DNA from: Chara braunii
Taxonomy: Eukaryota > Streptophyta > Charophyceae > Charales > Characeae
Direction: 5' to 3'
DNA: 37,243 bases
Assembly (NCBI GenBank): GCA_003427395.1
Contig: BFEA01000022.1
Coordinates: 1,045,260-1,082,502, forward strand
Part shown: positions 10,269 to 20,938 of the stretch, piece by piece
Layout: the number at the start of each line of letters is the position of its first letter
Position numbering within the stretch: the first letter of the stretch is position 1
Notes under the pieces: generated by a model
The model's database searches: none
Told to the model about the DNA's origin: nothing
The model's input: the letters and a program-made list of their open reading frames with translations, nothing else
Translations under genes and position numbers: made by a program

Positions 10269-12800
10269 CTATACAGATCGCTCTACTACTCTACCCTGTC
10301 TATCATACATTTTTCCGCCTCTCCTCGTAACTTTCCCTTCAGCCAGGTCCTTCAAGAACTTTGGACACTGCAAGGCTCGATGGCCTTCCTTTTTGCAAAA
10401 GTAGCAGGATGCGTCGAACCACTTCTTGGATTTCTTCTTCTCCTTCTGAGATCCTAGTGATGATGGCGTCTTGCTAGTCTCTCTGCCCAGCTCGTAACTC
10501 TGAGGCACGTCCATAGACTCCTCAGGTTCTGTCCCCAACTCCTGAGTACTAGGCCCTAGTCGCATCCCAACCCCTTCTGGCCTATACTCGGGCGTATCCA
10601 ACCTCTGGGGCCTGCCCTCGATGACGCCTTCTATCGCACCCCCCATCTCTCTCTCAGGAGGCTCCTCTATCCTTTGCTCAGGTGAACATAGGCTTGCCTC
10701 CTCCTGCACAAAGTGAACCGCCTCGAGAAGCACATCCATAGACCCCTCTGTTGAGCCCTGGACTGGCTCACTGCTGGCAATCGGCCGCCCCTCCTCAACT
10801 GGAGGTGGCATGGCGGGTTCCGCAACTACTATAGGCAGTGTGGCGAGTTCAGTAGGGTCTATGAACTCGAAGGCTTCTCTCTCTGCTTCTCTCTTGGCTT
10901 TTGCCTCCTCAAGGTTCAAGATGATTCTTCCCATTGATGACCCCTGCTGAAGCTTAGCAGCGGATGGTTGTCCTGATAAGCCATGTCCTGCCTGCCACTG
11001 CTCTCCTTGCCTGCTGCTCTCTGCCCTGTTCACTGCCTTCCCTGGCCCCTCTCTGTCAACCCTACCAGTCTCACCTCGAAGTTGCTGTCTCAAGTCCTGA
11101 ATGATGACAGCCTTACTAGCCGCCAGTGCTCGGAGCTCTCGGATCTCAGCTTCGACGGCCTCCAAACATACTCCATGGCTTACCTCCATCTCTTTCCCTC
11201 TCAGATCAGCTTCCAACATCATATATCTGTCGAAGGATGTCGTGGACAGGGAGCGGATCTTTCGGTCCAAGTACTCATCTGCTTTCTTCGAGGTTCCGAC
11301 TTCTGCCTTTTCTGGAGCCGTCAGTTCCTCGCCATGCTGATCAAGGAACTCATCCCATATCTCCTTGATTCCATATGGCCCATGCGGTGGTGGCTGGTCC
11401 GGGAGTGTTCCTGCCTCTTCCAATCTCTGTCTCTCTTGCCAGATTTCTTCCAAGCGCTTCCCTACTCTGGCCCGCTTTTCCTCAGCCGTCTCCCCTGCTG
11501 GCACTCTCTCTCTCGTGCGACGGTCGACTCTCTCTGGAATCTCCGCTTTAATCTCTCTCTCGGCTTAACGCGGCTCGTGGGGTGGTTCCACAGGTACGGG
11601 CTCCTCCAGGTCAGGGTGCTCCAAGGCGTGTGCCGCCAGATGCTTGTCAATCATGGCAAGGGCCTCTCTCCTCCGGTCAGCTCTCTCTCTTTCCCCTTCT
11701 ACCCTTCCTCCTTGTGAAGGGACCATCTCTGGTGGCGATAGTGGGATCTCCTCTCGCTGTGATCCCTCCTCTCTGTTGTGTGTGCTCTTTGGCGTACTCC
11801 CGAGTCTTAGCCCCACAGTCGGCGTCTGAGGGGGAGTATCCTCCTCAACCTCTATCAGCTCCTCCCCAGCATGCCTCCTCTTAGTACTCGGCCTCCTCTC
11901 TTGCTCAGGTCCCCGGGCCTCCTCTCTGGGTGCCTCCTCTGCCAGCTCGCCACGTCTCTTACTCACCAGCGGCACTCTCCACTGCGAGACATCCAAATGT
12001 GCTTCCAGCTCTTGCAGATGCTCTCCAGACGTCGGCACCTCCTCTCGTGCGCACTGCGGAGATCCTCCCTATCCACCCTCAGTAAAGCGATGGAACTCCA
12101 CCGGTCCCAACCCGCACTCAGAATATGCCCCTCGCCCCTCTGTCTCAAGCGCCGACTCCTCCTCTCGCCTGGCGAGTGCCTTCCGTCCCCCTCGAGATGG
12201 CCTGGCCTCATTGGGTTCAGGGTCCCTCTGCCTCTTGCTCCTCTGGCGCCTCTCGACCCTAGGCTGAGGCGGCTCTGGCCGTCAGAATGCCTCTCTCAAG
12301 TGCGCCCTCCAGCTTTCCCAATCTCGGGCCATGTCCCTGATCTGCCTGGCCAATGGCCTCTTCGCCTTCCTCGTCCATAGGGGCAATGTTCTCGCCCATT
12401 CATCCCTCAATATACCCTGACCATGCATGAACTGCTCGAAGGCGGGAATGAATTCCTCTGCATTCCCGATCTCCAGGCGGATCGGTATGCCGTCAGGTCC
12501 CACAGGTGATGGTCGTAGCTCCTGCATCCTTGCCTCCACCTCAGGCCTTGTCCTTGCCTCCCTACGAATCGGTGCAATGGGCTCTGCGAACCTGTCGGCC
12601 CCTCCCAGCCTCTCGATTGCTTGGGTCATAGCCCAGCCCATATGATCCGCATACCCCCAGAACTCGTCCAGGAACAACTCAATATCCCCATCGTCGTACA
12701 CTGGCGTACTTTCTCGGTGGTGAGACCCATGCCGCTCGTACCCTCCTGATGCTCCCAACGACCTCCGTGACGGCCTCGTCCCCCTCCCTCCTCTTGGCAT
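10269..12800 (-). pseudogene. Third ORF of element A: charged coiled-coil protein with CCHC zinc knuckle
   Basis: From an ATG at 12800 (MPRGGRGTRPSRRS) a single frame runs 843 codons to a stop at 10269, with no frameshift and only three nonsense codons: TGA at 12282-12284 (after REAF), TAG at 12069-12071 and TAA at 11565-11567. Each can be explained by one C-to-T or G-to-A change. The N-terminal ~200 residues are acidic/aromatic and probably globular (DGDIELFLDEFWGYAD). The middle is Glu/Arg/Pro-rich and probably disordered. A heptad-like segment follows (EAVEAEIRELRAL...). Near residues 799-812 is CYFCKKEGHRALQC, a perfect C-x2-C-x4-H-x4-C knuckle. The ORF sits downstream of integrase, where env-like ORFs lie, yet carries a Gag-type nucleic-acid-binding motif. 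I see no signal peptide or membrane segment. It could be a second gag-like protein or the gag of a nested element lacking pol. Confidence 0.75.
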
Positions 12801-12822
12801 GGCTGTCTTCGTAAAGTCAGAC

Positions 12823-12982
12823 CTGCACAACAGGCGAAGGAGACAACAGACACACAATGGGGTAAGCAAACAGGTGGTAACTAAAGCAGGCTCAGGCCAA
12901 ACCAAACACATACAACATGCACCCTATCTAATCTACACATCCTATCATTCCTACTTTAAAGAAGCCAGATCATCTATCTTAC
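12823..12982 (-). other. Predicted 160-nt GT-AG intron before the third ORF
   Basis: The minus strand reads GAAGAG|GTAAGATAG at 12983/12982 and a pyrimidine-rich run ending TTGTGCAG|GTCTGAC at 12823/12822. The donor lies inside the last codons of integrase, and the pol stop (TAG) is within the intron. The acceptor lies 22 nt upstream of the third-ORF ATG, the first ATG after it. Both sites fit plant splice consensus. Expression of the third ORF from a spliced RNA is my inference. Confidence 0.5.
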
Positions 12983-14776
12983 CTCTTCCCTTTCCACAAA
13001 CTTTTTCAGTCTTGCTCCCGACACCCAATCCTTCCACTCTGTCCCATTTAGATCTTCAATCTGATATGCGTCGAAATCTCCGCGTCGCACAATCCGGTAG
13101 GGACCTAACCACCTCTTGTCGAGTTTCCTGGACCACTGCTTTTCCAAGGATGAATCATACAGGAGTACAACGTCCCCAACGGCCAAGGGTACTTTCCTTA
13201 CTCGCGCCGACTGGTCCCAACGAGCCTTATCCTCCATACGGCTTTTCTCCACTTGGTTGGACGCCTCCTGAATTCTTTTCTCTATCGCGCCCACCTGCCG
13301 CGCTCGAATATCGAGCAATTCCTCAAAAGACAGATTGACCTCCAGATCCTGACGCCTCCAAGTCTTTAGGAAGCTCTCGATCGGGAAGGTAGCGTGTCTC
13401 CCATACCATAGTGTGGCCGGTGCGTATTTAGTGGTCCTTTTCACCGTAATATTCTCGACAAAGAATGCCGCCCTCAGGTACCTTGGCCACTGATTAGGTC
13501 TACCCTCAGTCCATTTAGCCAGAAGACTCGTGATGGTGTTGTGTCCTCTCTCCACTGCAGCGTTTGCCTGGGGGTGCGCGACCGTGGTGTAATTAGCTAC
13601 CATGCCGTACCTTGATAACAGCTCTTGTCCCGCCTGGCAGGTAAACTCCGACCCTCTATCCATTACGAACTCTCTGACAAAGGGATAGCGCAGGTAATAC
13701 TCCTCGATACAACTAACCAAGACTGGCCCGGTCTTTGTACGAATAGCCCGGCCATCCACAAAGTCAGACAAGTTGTCACGCGCATCGAAGATATAATTGT
13801 AGCCATGATCCCCAAGTGGTATGAAGAGTAAGTCGAGATGTACTACGGCCCCTACTTCCCTTTCTAGTCTTGGATGCAACGGCTCTCCTGGCCTCAGACG
13901 AGATTGTTCTTGACAAGGAACGCAGGACCGGCAGAACTTACTAACCATCTCCATCATCCCGTCCCAATAATATAGCTCACTCATTTTGGCATATGTGGCA
14001 CTAACTCCTCGGTGCCCTCCTGCGATGCCATCATGAAGCGCAGCTACAACATCGATCTGACGGCTCCTGCCGCATACGACCCTCCTAGGATTTCCCACTT
14101 GCCTCTTTATGAAAAGATGACCATCCCTTACCAAATAGCGTTGCATCATCCTTTGGGCTCTATCGCTGGCATCTCTATTCCGCATTTCACATGATAGGAG
14201 AAGTCCCAGTTCCAGGTAGATCCCATCATACTCCTCTGCACGGAATGCCTCTTTGATCTCTCCCTCCTCAAACTCGTCATCCTGGCTTTTCGACACCACT
14301 TCCTCATTCTCAGCCGGATTCAATGAGCCTATCTGATCAAAGTCTCCTTGTAGAAGCGTATTGACGAGGAGATACATCCCTCCCATCAACTCCTCGTGCC
14401 TTTCTACCTGATCCGGTCCTTCCTCTATCGCCCTTACTTCCTCTGCCAGACTATGCGTGCCTGCCAATGCCAACTTCATCATCCACTGGACGTCTTTTCC
14501 GCCCCATGGGTCTTCCTCTTCGAAAGGCTTGAGGACCAGCTCTGCCTTCCGTTCATACCCATTTGGCGCATGCCAGATAGAATGACCCATGCAGCTAGGC
14601 ACTCGCGGGGACCACTTATTGATGTGAAGATGGATGTCCTCTTCCTGATCCAGAAAGCCATCAAATGAGGACGTGTCTTCTATCGCCTCCCCCTCTTGCT
14701 TACCCCAGTTGATACGGCTCAGCCCGCCAGCGCTGTTCTTATTCCCAGGGATTCGTTCCAGCTCAAAATTAAACAT
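12974..14776 (-). pseudogene. Element A integrase (with RNase H tail)
   Basis: A 600-codon open stretch, in frame from the end of RNase H (NSAGGLSR, where the usual catalytic Asp of ADGLSR is Gly) through a ~180-residue acidic linker into integrase. The zinc-binding HHCC has H248, H255, C285 and C288. The catalytic triad D315, D373 (VMDRGSEF) and E409 (VERGHN) has D-57-D-35-E spacing, typical of gypsy integrases. A GPY motif is at 558-560 (WLGPYRIV). No chromodomain follows; the frame ends FVEREEVR. The domain itself looks intact, but as part of the polyprotein it is cut off by a frameshift near 14838. Its normal role is strand transfer of the cDNA into nuclear DNA. Confidence 0.92.
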
Positions 14777-15090
14777 CCAGATGTATGTCGGCCATCTGGC
14801 AACAATCGGATATGAGGGAACATAATTCCTTAGGGAATAGGCCCAGAGCAGTCGGGTCCACTCTTAATATGAATCTCCTGTCAAAGATATAGTTTCGAAA
14901 AATTCGCAGACAGTGGAGGACGGCGAGAGTCTCTCTCTTGAACTGAGAGTAATTTCTCTCAGTCGTACAGAGAGTTCGACTCTCAAATCGTAGCGGTCTC
15001 TCTTTCCCTTTTGTATCTGCTTGGATCAAAACTCCACCTAAGGCAGTCGGCCCAACATCCGTTTCAACAATGATGGTCTTGTCTCCGTGG
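14700..15090 (-). pseudogene. Element A RNase H
   Basis: The domain begins TIIVETDVGPTALGGVL in one frame, continues ADTKGKERPLRFESRTL and LAVLHCLRIFRNYIFDRR, then shifts frame near 14838 and resumes YVPSYPIVARW...WMFNFELERIPGNKN. The first catalytic Asp (ETD) and the Glu region (FKRETLAVLHC) are visible. The final Asp expected in SADGLSR is replaced by Gly (GGC codon). Its role would be removal of RNA from the RNA-DNA hybrid. The frameshifts at about 15085 and 14838 isolate it from RT and integrase. Confidence 0.85.
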
Positions 15091-16459
15091 CGTCATAGTC
15101 CGACGCTCCCAATACCAACCCTCCTTCTTTGAACTCTTCCTTCATTTCTGCCACCGCTCTCTCCTGCTCTTCACCCCAGACCCACTCCTGATCCTGACGA
15201 ACCAACTTTCTCAAGTGCTCTATCTTGGCGACGAAGTTTTTGACGAAAATCCTCCAAAACCCACATGTGTCGAGGAAGCTTCTAACATCAGTTATCGAGT
15301 GGAATGGTACTGGCCACTCAATAATCTTGTCCGTCTTCTTTACGTCCGGCCGACGACCCTTCTCATTACAGACGAACCCCAAGATAGTAGCTTCCCTCAT
15401 GCAGTGTCTGGATTTGGCCCCACTTGCAGTGAGGTTATGTTCTTCAAGCAGATTCAGGACTTTCTCAAGGTCCTGAATATGCTTCCAGACAAAACGTCTC
15501 ACTCCTGGCAAGACTTCGTCATTCTCTTTCACCGTTGGCCCCTTCACCGCTAAGTCATCGATATATGGTTGTGTGATATGAGGGTTGACTGATTGCATGG
15601 CCCTGATCATGGCCGGCTGAACCATTGCTACTGCGTTGGTCCACCCTTGTGGGACCACATGCATCTGGATCAACCCCCGAGGCGTATGCATTGCCGTCAC
15701 TGACCTGTCTGACAGATAGACCAGAAATTGGTCATATCCAGAATAAAGGTCTATAAGCGAGATTATCGGCCTTCCAGCACAGGACTCTGACAGCGCATCC
15801 GCATTTGGCAATCCTCTCGCATCTCGCACGGTCACCGCATTCAGCCGCTACAGATCTTGCACCCATCGCAACGTCCCATTGGGTTTGATGAAGCAAAACC
15901 ATGGGGATGCATACGACCCGCTCGACATGCTTAGTATCTTGCCGTCGAGGTAGTCTACCACCTTCTTTTCCTCGTCAGGATTAGGATATCGCGCCCCTCT
16001 CAAGTTCCATGGCTCATGCGGCACGGTGTGGATGCGGATCATACGAATCTTGTCCACAGTCAACCTGCCGCGCTCCTCATCACCGAACGCATAGGCGCGA
16101 TGCCTCTTCTTCATTAGCTCCACCATTAATGCTCTTTCTTGGGGCAGTAGGAAGTCAGGCTCTCCGATTATCAACTTCCCTTGGTTCCCTCCGTTGATAC
16201 GACATGGTCCTGCTGCGGCATTCTCCTTCATTTGTCGTATCAAACCTCGTTCCCGTTCATAATACACTTCCTCATCTTCGGTAACGAGGACGGGAACTGG
16301 GCGGCACTTTTTATCTATCGTCTTGTACCGCCTTTGGGAACCCTGCTTGAGCTGTCCCCTAAAAAAGGCCGGCTTACAACTTGAGCTTGCATTGACGCCG
16401 GGTTCATCCTTCCCCCTGGAAGTCGATATACCAACTCCAACTCTCCCGCCTGGGGACAC
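15038..16459 (-). pseudogene. Element A reverse transcriptase
   Basis: One frame with a single TAG at 15848-15850 (between WVQDL and RLNAVT, where Gln CAG is plausible). Upstream are FLLPQERALM and the finger region ASPWFCFIKPNG. In the palm, motif A is SLIDLYSGYDQF, motif B lies around HVVPQGWTNAV, and motif C is YIDD, so the three catalytic aspartates are present. The connection DVRSFLDTCGFWRIFV follows. A one-base shift near 15085 separates it from RNase H, and near 16370 the frame changes relative to protease. It is closely related to the RT of element B. Confidence 0.92.
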
Positions 16460-17244
16460 TCCAGGACCTGCTCCCTTGATGCCTGGATGGTGTCCGGATC
16501 CGCCATCTCGTGTGTGGCCACAATGTCCATGGCTTTATTCACGTCTGACAAGCTGAGAGAGAACGCCTCGACTCTTTCCTCCTCTACTGGTTCCGCAAGG
16601 AGTCTCTGGCGCTCGCCCTCTGACTCCTCAATCATGAATGAGTCTGGGTTAGGTCGGCTCCTTATGCTTCGGGGCCCCGTATTTCTGCAGGTAATTACGT
16701 CATAATTCCCACAGGCAGGGTCACACATGATAAGGATCAGAGTTCCATCGTGTTTGTTAAACATCAATGCCTCTGTCTTGCATAGGAAGGACCTTCCCAA
16801 AAGAATCATGTGGTCCACGTCAGGCATAACGAAGAAGCATGCCCTGGCCTTTACTCTTCCAACCTCGATAAGTACATTTGAGGCTGTCCCGCAAAACACT
16901 GCTTTACAGTTGGCTCCATGCAGGATACCGCAATCCGAGCGGTCTATCTCTAATTCGAACCTGATCGCATCAGCCTCCCGGATAATATTCATTTCCGCCC
17001 TTGTATCTACCATGGCTGAGCACTTGGAGCCCTTTCCCACCAAATCCACCGTGCCACAAGCTACGCACTTCCAGTCCATCTTTGTCCCCGTCTCCACCCA
17101 CTCTGCTTCCTTAGGCAGGATCATACTTAGATGAACGTTGGGCACCAAGCGTCGCGACAATCTCCCTTTGAGTCTGTCCCGGAGCTTAGGTGTCGACGCC
17201 AAGATCTCCTTTAGGGTCATAAGGTCGTTGTGACCCTCCAACAA
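16315..17244 (-). pseudogene. Element A aspartic protease with altered active site
   Basis: A frame of about 309 codons carries the retropepsin-like fold order. A CVACGTVDLVG segment precedes the active-site loop AMVDTRAEMNII (residues 77-87), and the second conserved strand is ILLGRSFL (about 147-154). The canonical triad D-T/S-G reads D-T-R: the Gly codon GGG has become AGG, a G-to-A change that should abolish proteolysis. The C-terminal part leads into RT through a frameshift near 16370. The usual role is maturation of Gag-Pol. Confidence 0.85.
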
Positions 17245-17624
17245 GTATCAATCACGCTCTCCACATCGAACCCTTCTTCCAGCCGAACCGCATACTTCTT
17301 CTTTTTGGGCGGCACATCGTGCAGGATTGGCTCGACTTCTTCCCTAGCCTCTCTCTTTCTAGCCCTCTGTTCCGCCCTCTGATCTTCCTCTTGGCGCAAC
17401 CTTTCATCCTCTTCTTTCGCCTCGTCATCATCCTCCACTTCTACAGCTTCCTTTCTCTTCTTTGGTTCAGGTTCTTTTCGAGGAGGCTCTTGGCTTGCAC
17501 CGGCTTTAGCCTGACCTCGGGTACGAGCAGCCTGCGCTAGCCTTCCCTGCGGTGTAGGAGGTCTGGTCATCATCCCTGATCGCGGGCCTGATCCCACGGT
17601 GGTCACCCCGGGTCGTCCTGGCAT
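17217..17624 (-). pseudogene. Element A Gag-Pol linker, charged
   Basis: Begins MPGRPGVTTVGSGPRSG directly after gag. The gag end (FLYDSGP, TAA at 17628-17630) and this ATG at 17622-17624 are in the same frame two codons apart, so the TAA could be a true gag stop with readthrough or a decayed CAA. The segment is Lys/Glu-rich with a basic patch PPKKKKYAVRLEEGFDVE. It loses frame near 17245, where the protease frame (LEGHNDLMTLKE) takes over. Confidence 0.7.
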
Positions 17625-17627
17625 GGA

Positions 17628-19074
17628 TTATGGGCCGGAATCATAGAGGAAGACCTTGGGGATGTTGGCCCTCCATTCCTTCACTCCTTCACAGAGGTCC
17701 ACCAACTTCTGTTGGTATCTTCCCAGTTTGTCCAACAGGTCTTCCATCTTTCCCAACAAGATTGAGGGGCGCTCTACTCTCTCCTCCTCCTCCTCGTTCT
17801 CGGACTCAACGACTATGGGCTCTTCTTTTATATCCCCTGCCCGCAGCCTCTGGGTCACTTCCTCATCACTTCCCACCTCTTCCACTCTAATTGGTGGGTC
17901 TTCTTTCTCCTGCCATAACCTGAACGTGGCAGGCGGCGCTTGCCGTGCAGCCACCCTTCTTTGGGCTTCCGCCCTCACACCTCCAGGGACCTTCCTGTCA
18001 ATGTACCCTGCGAACTGATCGTATATGTCACCATCCATGTTGGAGTAGATCAGTCCCACTCTTTCATCTTCCCGCCTTGTATTGCAAAACTGTATGGTGC
18101 GACCTTGCTTGTCACAATGTTGGCATATGGCGGTCCTCCAATCAAAGCGGGTTCTCCCGCTTCCCTTGCTCCCTTGGTTACCTTGGTTTCCCTGGCCCTG
18201 GTAACCTTGGTTATCCCATTGGCCTCCTCGACCACCACCATTTCTGCCACGTCCTCTTCCTCCACCTCTCCCTCCATTCCCCTGATTTCCCTGGCCTTGA
18301 TTACCTCCACGTGCCACGCTACCATGTGAGCTTGGTGCGGGCGATGGGGGTGGCGCCATGGCTGGGCCTGAGCGGCGGGGTAGCTCGGAGGCGGCATACT
18401 CGCTTGGGGTCCAGCGTACGGTACCACCTGGTCGGGCGGAGCCGGATTCCCCCATGGCACGAAAGTATTGTACATAGGCCAGGGCCACTGCCCGAATGGT
18501 GGTACCGGCACTTGCGAGGGTCCCGCGCTACTTGATGGAGCCGACACGCTCGGTGGCGCGACTACCACTGTCTGAGGCATCTGCCTTTTTCCTGAACCTT
18601 GCCCCCTCTGAGCTAAGTTGCGCTGCTTGCGTAGCGCCTTCGAGAGGTGTTGAGGCACATGCTCTTCGTCTTCCCACTCTTCTTGAGCATCTTCCTCTAC
18701 CACTGGTACTTTTCCCTTACCTTGGACCAACGTCACTACCTTTTTCTGTATTACCCCATCTTTCCCATAGCCCAGTTCCGCCAGCACGTCAGTGACAATC
18801 CTTCTCACTCCCGGGCTTCCGGACGCTGTGTTTGCAGGCGCATTTGGTGTAGTTCCACCTCGTCCAAACTTCCTTCTGACACGCCTTTGTCGATAGTGGC
18901 CCACGTAAGTTTCTCGCTTCCTCCTCCATGGCTCGTTAGTTCCGCAGCCTCCGCAGCGGTGAGCAGCCCTAGAAAGATAGCACATTGGGCTTCCTCTGAG
19001 ATGCCATGAACTTTTCTGGCCCCTTCTTCTCGCCAACCACTCTCCACCTCCTTTTCTCCTCCCCTCGTACTCAA
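17628..19074 (-). pseudogene. Element A Gag with degenerate zinc knuckle
   Basis: Starts MSTRGGEKEVESGW at 19074. The N-terminal frame continues to about 18880, shifts to RRKFGRGGTTPNAPAN...VRRIVTDVLAELGYG, then shifts again near 18310 into a Gly/Arg/Asn-rich tract (NGGRGGGRGRGRNGGGRG) that probably binds RNA. The knuckle reads CQHCDKQGRTIQFC: C-x2-C-x4-R-x4-C, with the zinc-ligand His replaced by Arg. An acidic C-terminal part with coiled-coil character (EEEEERVERPSILLGKMEDLL) follows. Gag packages the element RNA into particles; this copy would not. Confidence 0.82.
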
Positions 19075-19598
19075 ATGAATAACAATAACATTATTGAATG
19101 GCTATGTGCGAATCCCTCTTCTACTGCAGGCTTGACATGAGGTCCACCATAGCCATGGTCACCCCTCTTCCTCCTCTTCATGTAGGCCAAGGCTATGGCG
19201 GATTACTAGGGCCACGCTCTCCTCGCTGCTTTTCAAGCCGCCATGCCTGACTGATTTGAAGCTCTCTTGGTGCGGCGCAACCCCAACCGGTGCCTTCCAG
19301 ATGCCGCGCCTACCAAGGTGATGAAGATGGTGCCCACCATAGCCATGTAGGTACCTTGCCACGCTCCCTCCTAGCCCTCTTCTTCCTCCTCTTCGTACTG
19401 GTAGAGAACCATAGCCGAGGTGGGAGCTCTCGGTCTCCTTCCTCTTAGCAGCGCTGTAATGCCCAGCGCTCCTCCAACCAACGCTCCAAGCAGTGTGTCG
19501 CCGAACTTGCACACCGAAGAATGAGAAACACTTTGCTCCTCCAAAGATTTAGTGGCCTACTTACCTCTTGGGTGAAGACTTCCTAGGCCGCGTTGTCG
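19075..19598. other. Leader region between gag A and duplicated segment
   Basis: No gene is recognised. CCACCATAGCCATG occurs twice (19143, 19332) in similar contexts. On the minus strand CAAGAG|GTAAGT at 19565/19564 is a perfect plant donor consensus about 490 nt upstream of the gag ATG. It could be the leader donor for spliced transcripts of element A, but this is untested. No primer binding site was seen here. Confidence 0.4.
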
Positions 19599-19614
19599 GA
19601 GGCCGACGTGCCGT

Positions 19615-19630
19615 GCTAGCGGAAGTTGGC
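19615..19630 (+). other. GGAA-loop hairpin in leader, copy 1
   Basis: GCTAGC-GGAA-GTTGGC can form six pairs, two of them G-T. The matching site in copy 2 (31705-31720) is GTCAAC-GGAA-GTTGAC, six Watson-Crick pairs with the same loop. Pairing is retained although both arms differ. GGAA is a GNRA-class tetraloop, which would favour an RNA-level structure. Confidence 0.5.
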
Positions 19631-19734
19631 TCGACGCGCTCAACCTCCGCGCTGTGTCAAATCTGCACCGAGGGCTATCTCTGGTCATAGTCAACCGGGC
19701 GTTAACGCATCGGTACTTTCATTGGCGCGCTCCC

Positions 19735-20310
19735 ACGCACTTCATTTGTGGGATATTGTCGATCTTGAACCTGTGCGCTCAGGTGCACTTCATCTATGGG
19801 ACATTGTGGATCCTAAACATGTGCGCTCACGCGCACCTCATCAGTGGGACATTGTTGATCCTGAACCTGTGCGCTCACACACACTTCATCTGTGGGACAC
19901 TGTCAATCCTGAACGTGTGCGCTCACGCACACTTCATCTGTGGGACACTGTCGATCCTGGACCTGTGCGCTCGCGCACACTCCATCATTGGGACATTGTC
20001 GATCCTGAACCTGTGCGCTCACACACACTTCATTTGTGGGACACTATCAATCCTGAACCTGTGCGCTCGCGGAACATTGCCGATCCTGAACCCGTGCGCT
20101 CACGAGCACTTCATCTGTTGAACATTGTCCATCTTGAGCCTGTGCGCTTACGCACACTTTTTTCGTATGACATTGCTGATTCTGAACCTGTGCGCTCACG
20201 CACACTTCATCTGTGGGACATTGTTGATCCTGAACCTGCACGCTCACACACACTTTATTTGTTGGACATTGTCGATCCTTAACATGCGCGCTAACACACA
20301 CTTTATTTGT
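19735..20310 (+). repeat. 48-bp tandem array, copy 1
   Basis: The unit is about GCGCTCACGCACACTTCATC plus TGTGGGACATTGTCGATCC and TGAACCTGT, 48 bp in total, repeated about 12 times with one shortened unit. Because 48 is divisible by three and the unit has few stops, plus-strand frames stay open (19626-20282, repeating VRSRTLHLWDIVDPEP; 19654-20121, repeating LCAHAHFICGTLSILN) and a minus frame does too. No single frame is clearly favoured, so I call it a minisatellite rather than a gene. Confidence 0.85.
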
Positions 20311-20469
20311 GGTCCAGTTTCATGCAGTGCAGTACCAGCGCATACGACATTTGCAATTGGTCCCTACATAGGCGATGCCCTGCTGATCGGTCCTTTGCTC
20401 TGACGATATTGACAGTCCCAGTCCTCATCCACTTGTAGCAGAGACACTTTTTTGTGATAGCACTATAGT

Positions 20470-20760
20470 GAGTTGCTCCTGCTGTTCAGCCGGGCCCATT
20501 CAGGCGAGCCCTTCCAACGATATGTTGTTGTTTAGTCGGGCCCATTCAGGCGGGCCCTTCCATCAAGTTGCTGCTGTTCAGTCGGGCTCATTCAGGCGAG
20601 CCCTTCCATCGAGTAGCTGTTGTTGTTTAGTCGGACCATTCAGGCGGGCCCTTCCTTCGAGTTGCTAATGTTCAGGCGGGCCCATTCAGGCGGGCCCCTT
20701 TCATTGTAGCTGGTTGCTGATTCAGTCAGGCCCACTCAGGCGGGTCGAGACACCACTTTG
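20470..20760 (+). repeat. GGGCCC-ATTCAGGC hairpin array, copy 1
   Basis: Units of roughly 45-60 bp carry GGGCCC-ATTCAGGC-GGGCCC between GTTGCTGCTGTTCAGTC and CTTCCATCGAG. At 20584-20603 the stem is GGGCTC/GAGCCC, a compensated variant of the GGGCCC/GGGCCC stem at about 20538-20557. Some units are unpaired or truncated. The corresponding array in copy 2 lies at about 35700-35950. Confidence 0.65.
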
Positions 20761-20938
20761 TTGTTGCCTTTTTTGGCCAAGCCCATCAGGGAGGCCCGGG
20801 CATTGCCTTCACCATTGTTGAGTTGGGCCACACAACTTTGATGTGGCTGGTGAGCTCCTACTTGCTTTGGGGACTAGTGGGATGACCTTGTTGATTGGTC
20901 CTGTCATCTGGAGGACCCATGCGCATGTACTCTCATAA

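Larger units (their letters stand above)
10269..19074 (-). mobile_element. Ty3/gypsy-type retrotransposon A (LTRs not resolved)
   Basis: Minus-strand order is gag with zinc knuckle, acidic linker, protease, RT, RNase H, integrase, then an extra zinc-knuckle ORF. RT before integrase places it in the Ty3/gypsy (Metaviridae) group. No chromodomain follows the integrase GPY motif. The copy is inactive: frameshifts in gag (near 18880 and 18310), near 17245, 16370, 15085 and 14838, plus nonsense codons. RT and integrase active-site residues are nonetheless conserved, so decay appears recent. Neither LTR nor a clear primer site was found, so the true ends are unknown. Confidence 0.88.

Noticed and set aside
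10983-12380. Long plus-strand frames (244 and 169 codons) opposite the third ORF of element A
   Set aside because: They are antisense shadows of the minus-strand frame, which has a start, a zinc knuckle and consistent coding character.
10269-12800. Calling the third ORF an envelope protein
   Set aside because: No signal peptide, transmembrane segment or glycoprotein features are visible; it has a Gag-type zinc knuckle instead.
12974-13100. Chromodomain after integrase A
   Set aside because: The frame ends about 40 residues after the GPY motif with no aromatic-cage pattern.
19735-20310. CRISPR-like array
   Set aside because: There are no unique spacers between constant repeats; the whole 48-bp unit is repeated, and the DNA is eukaryotic in character.
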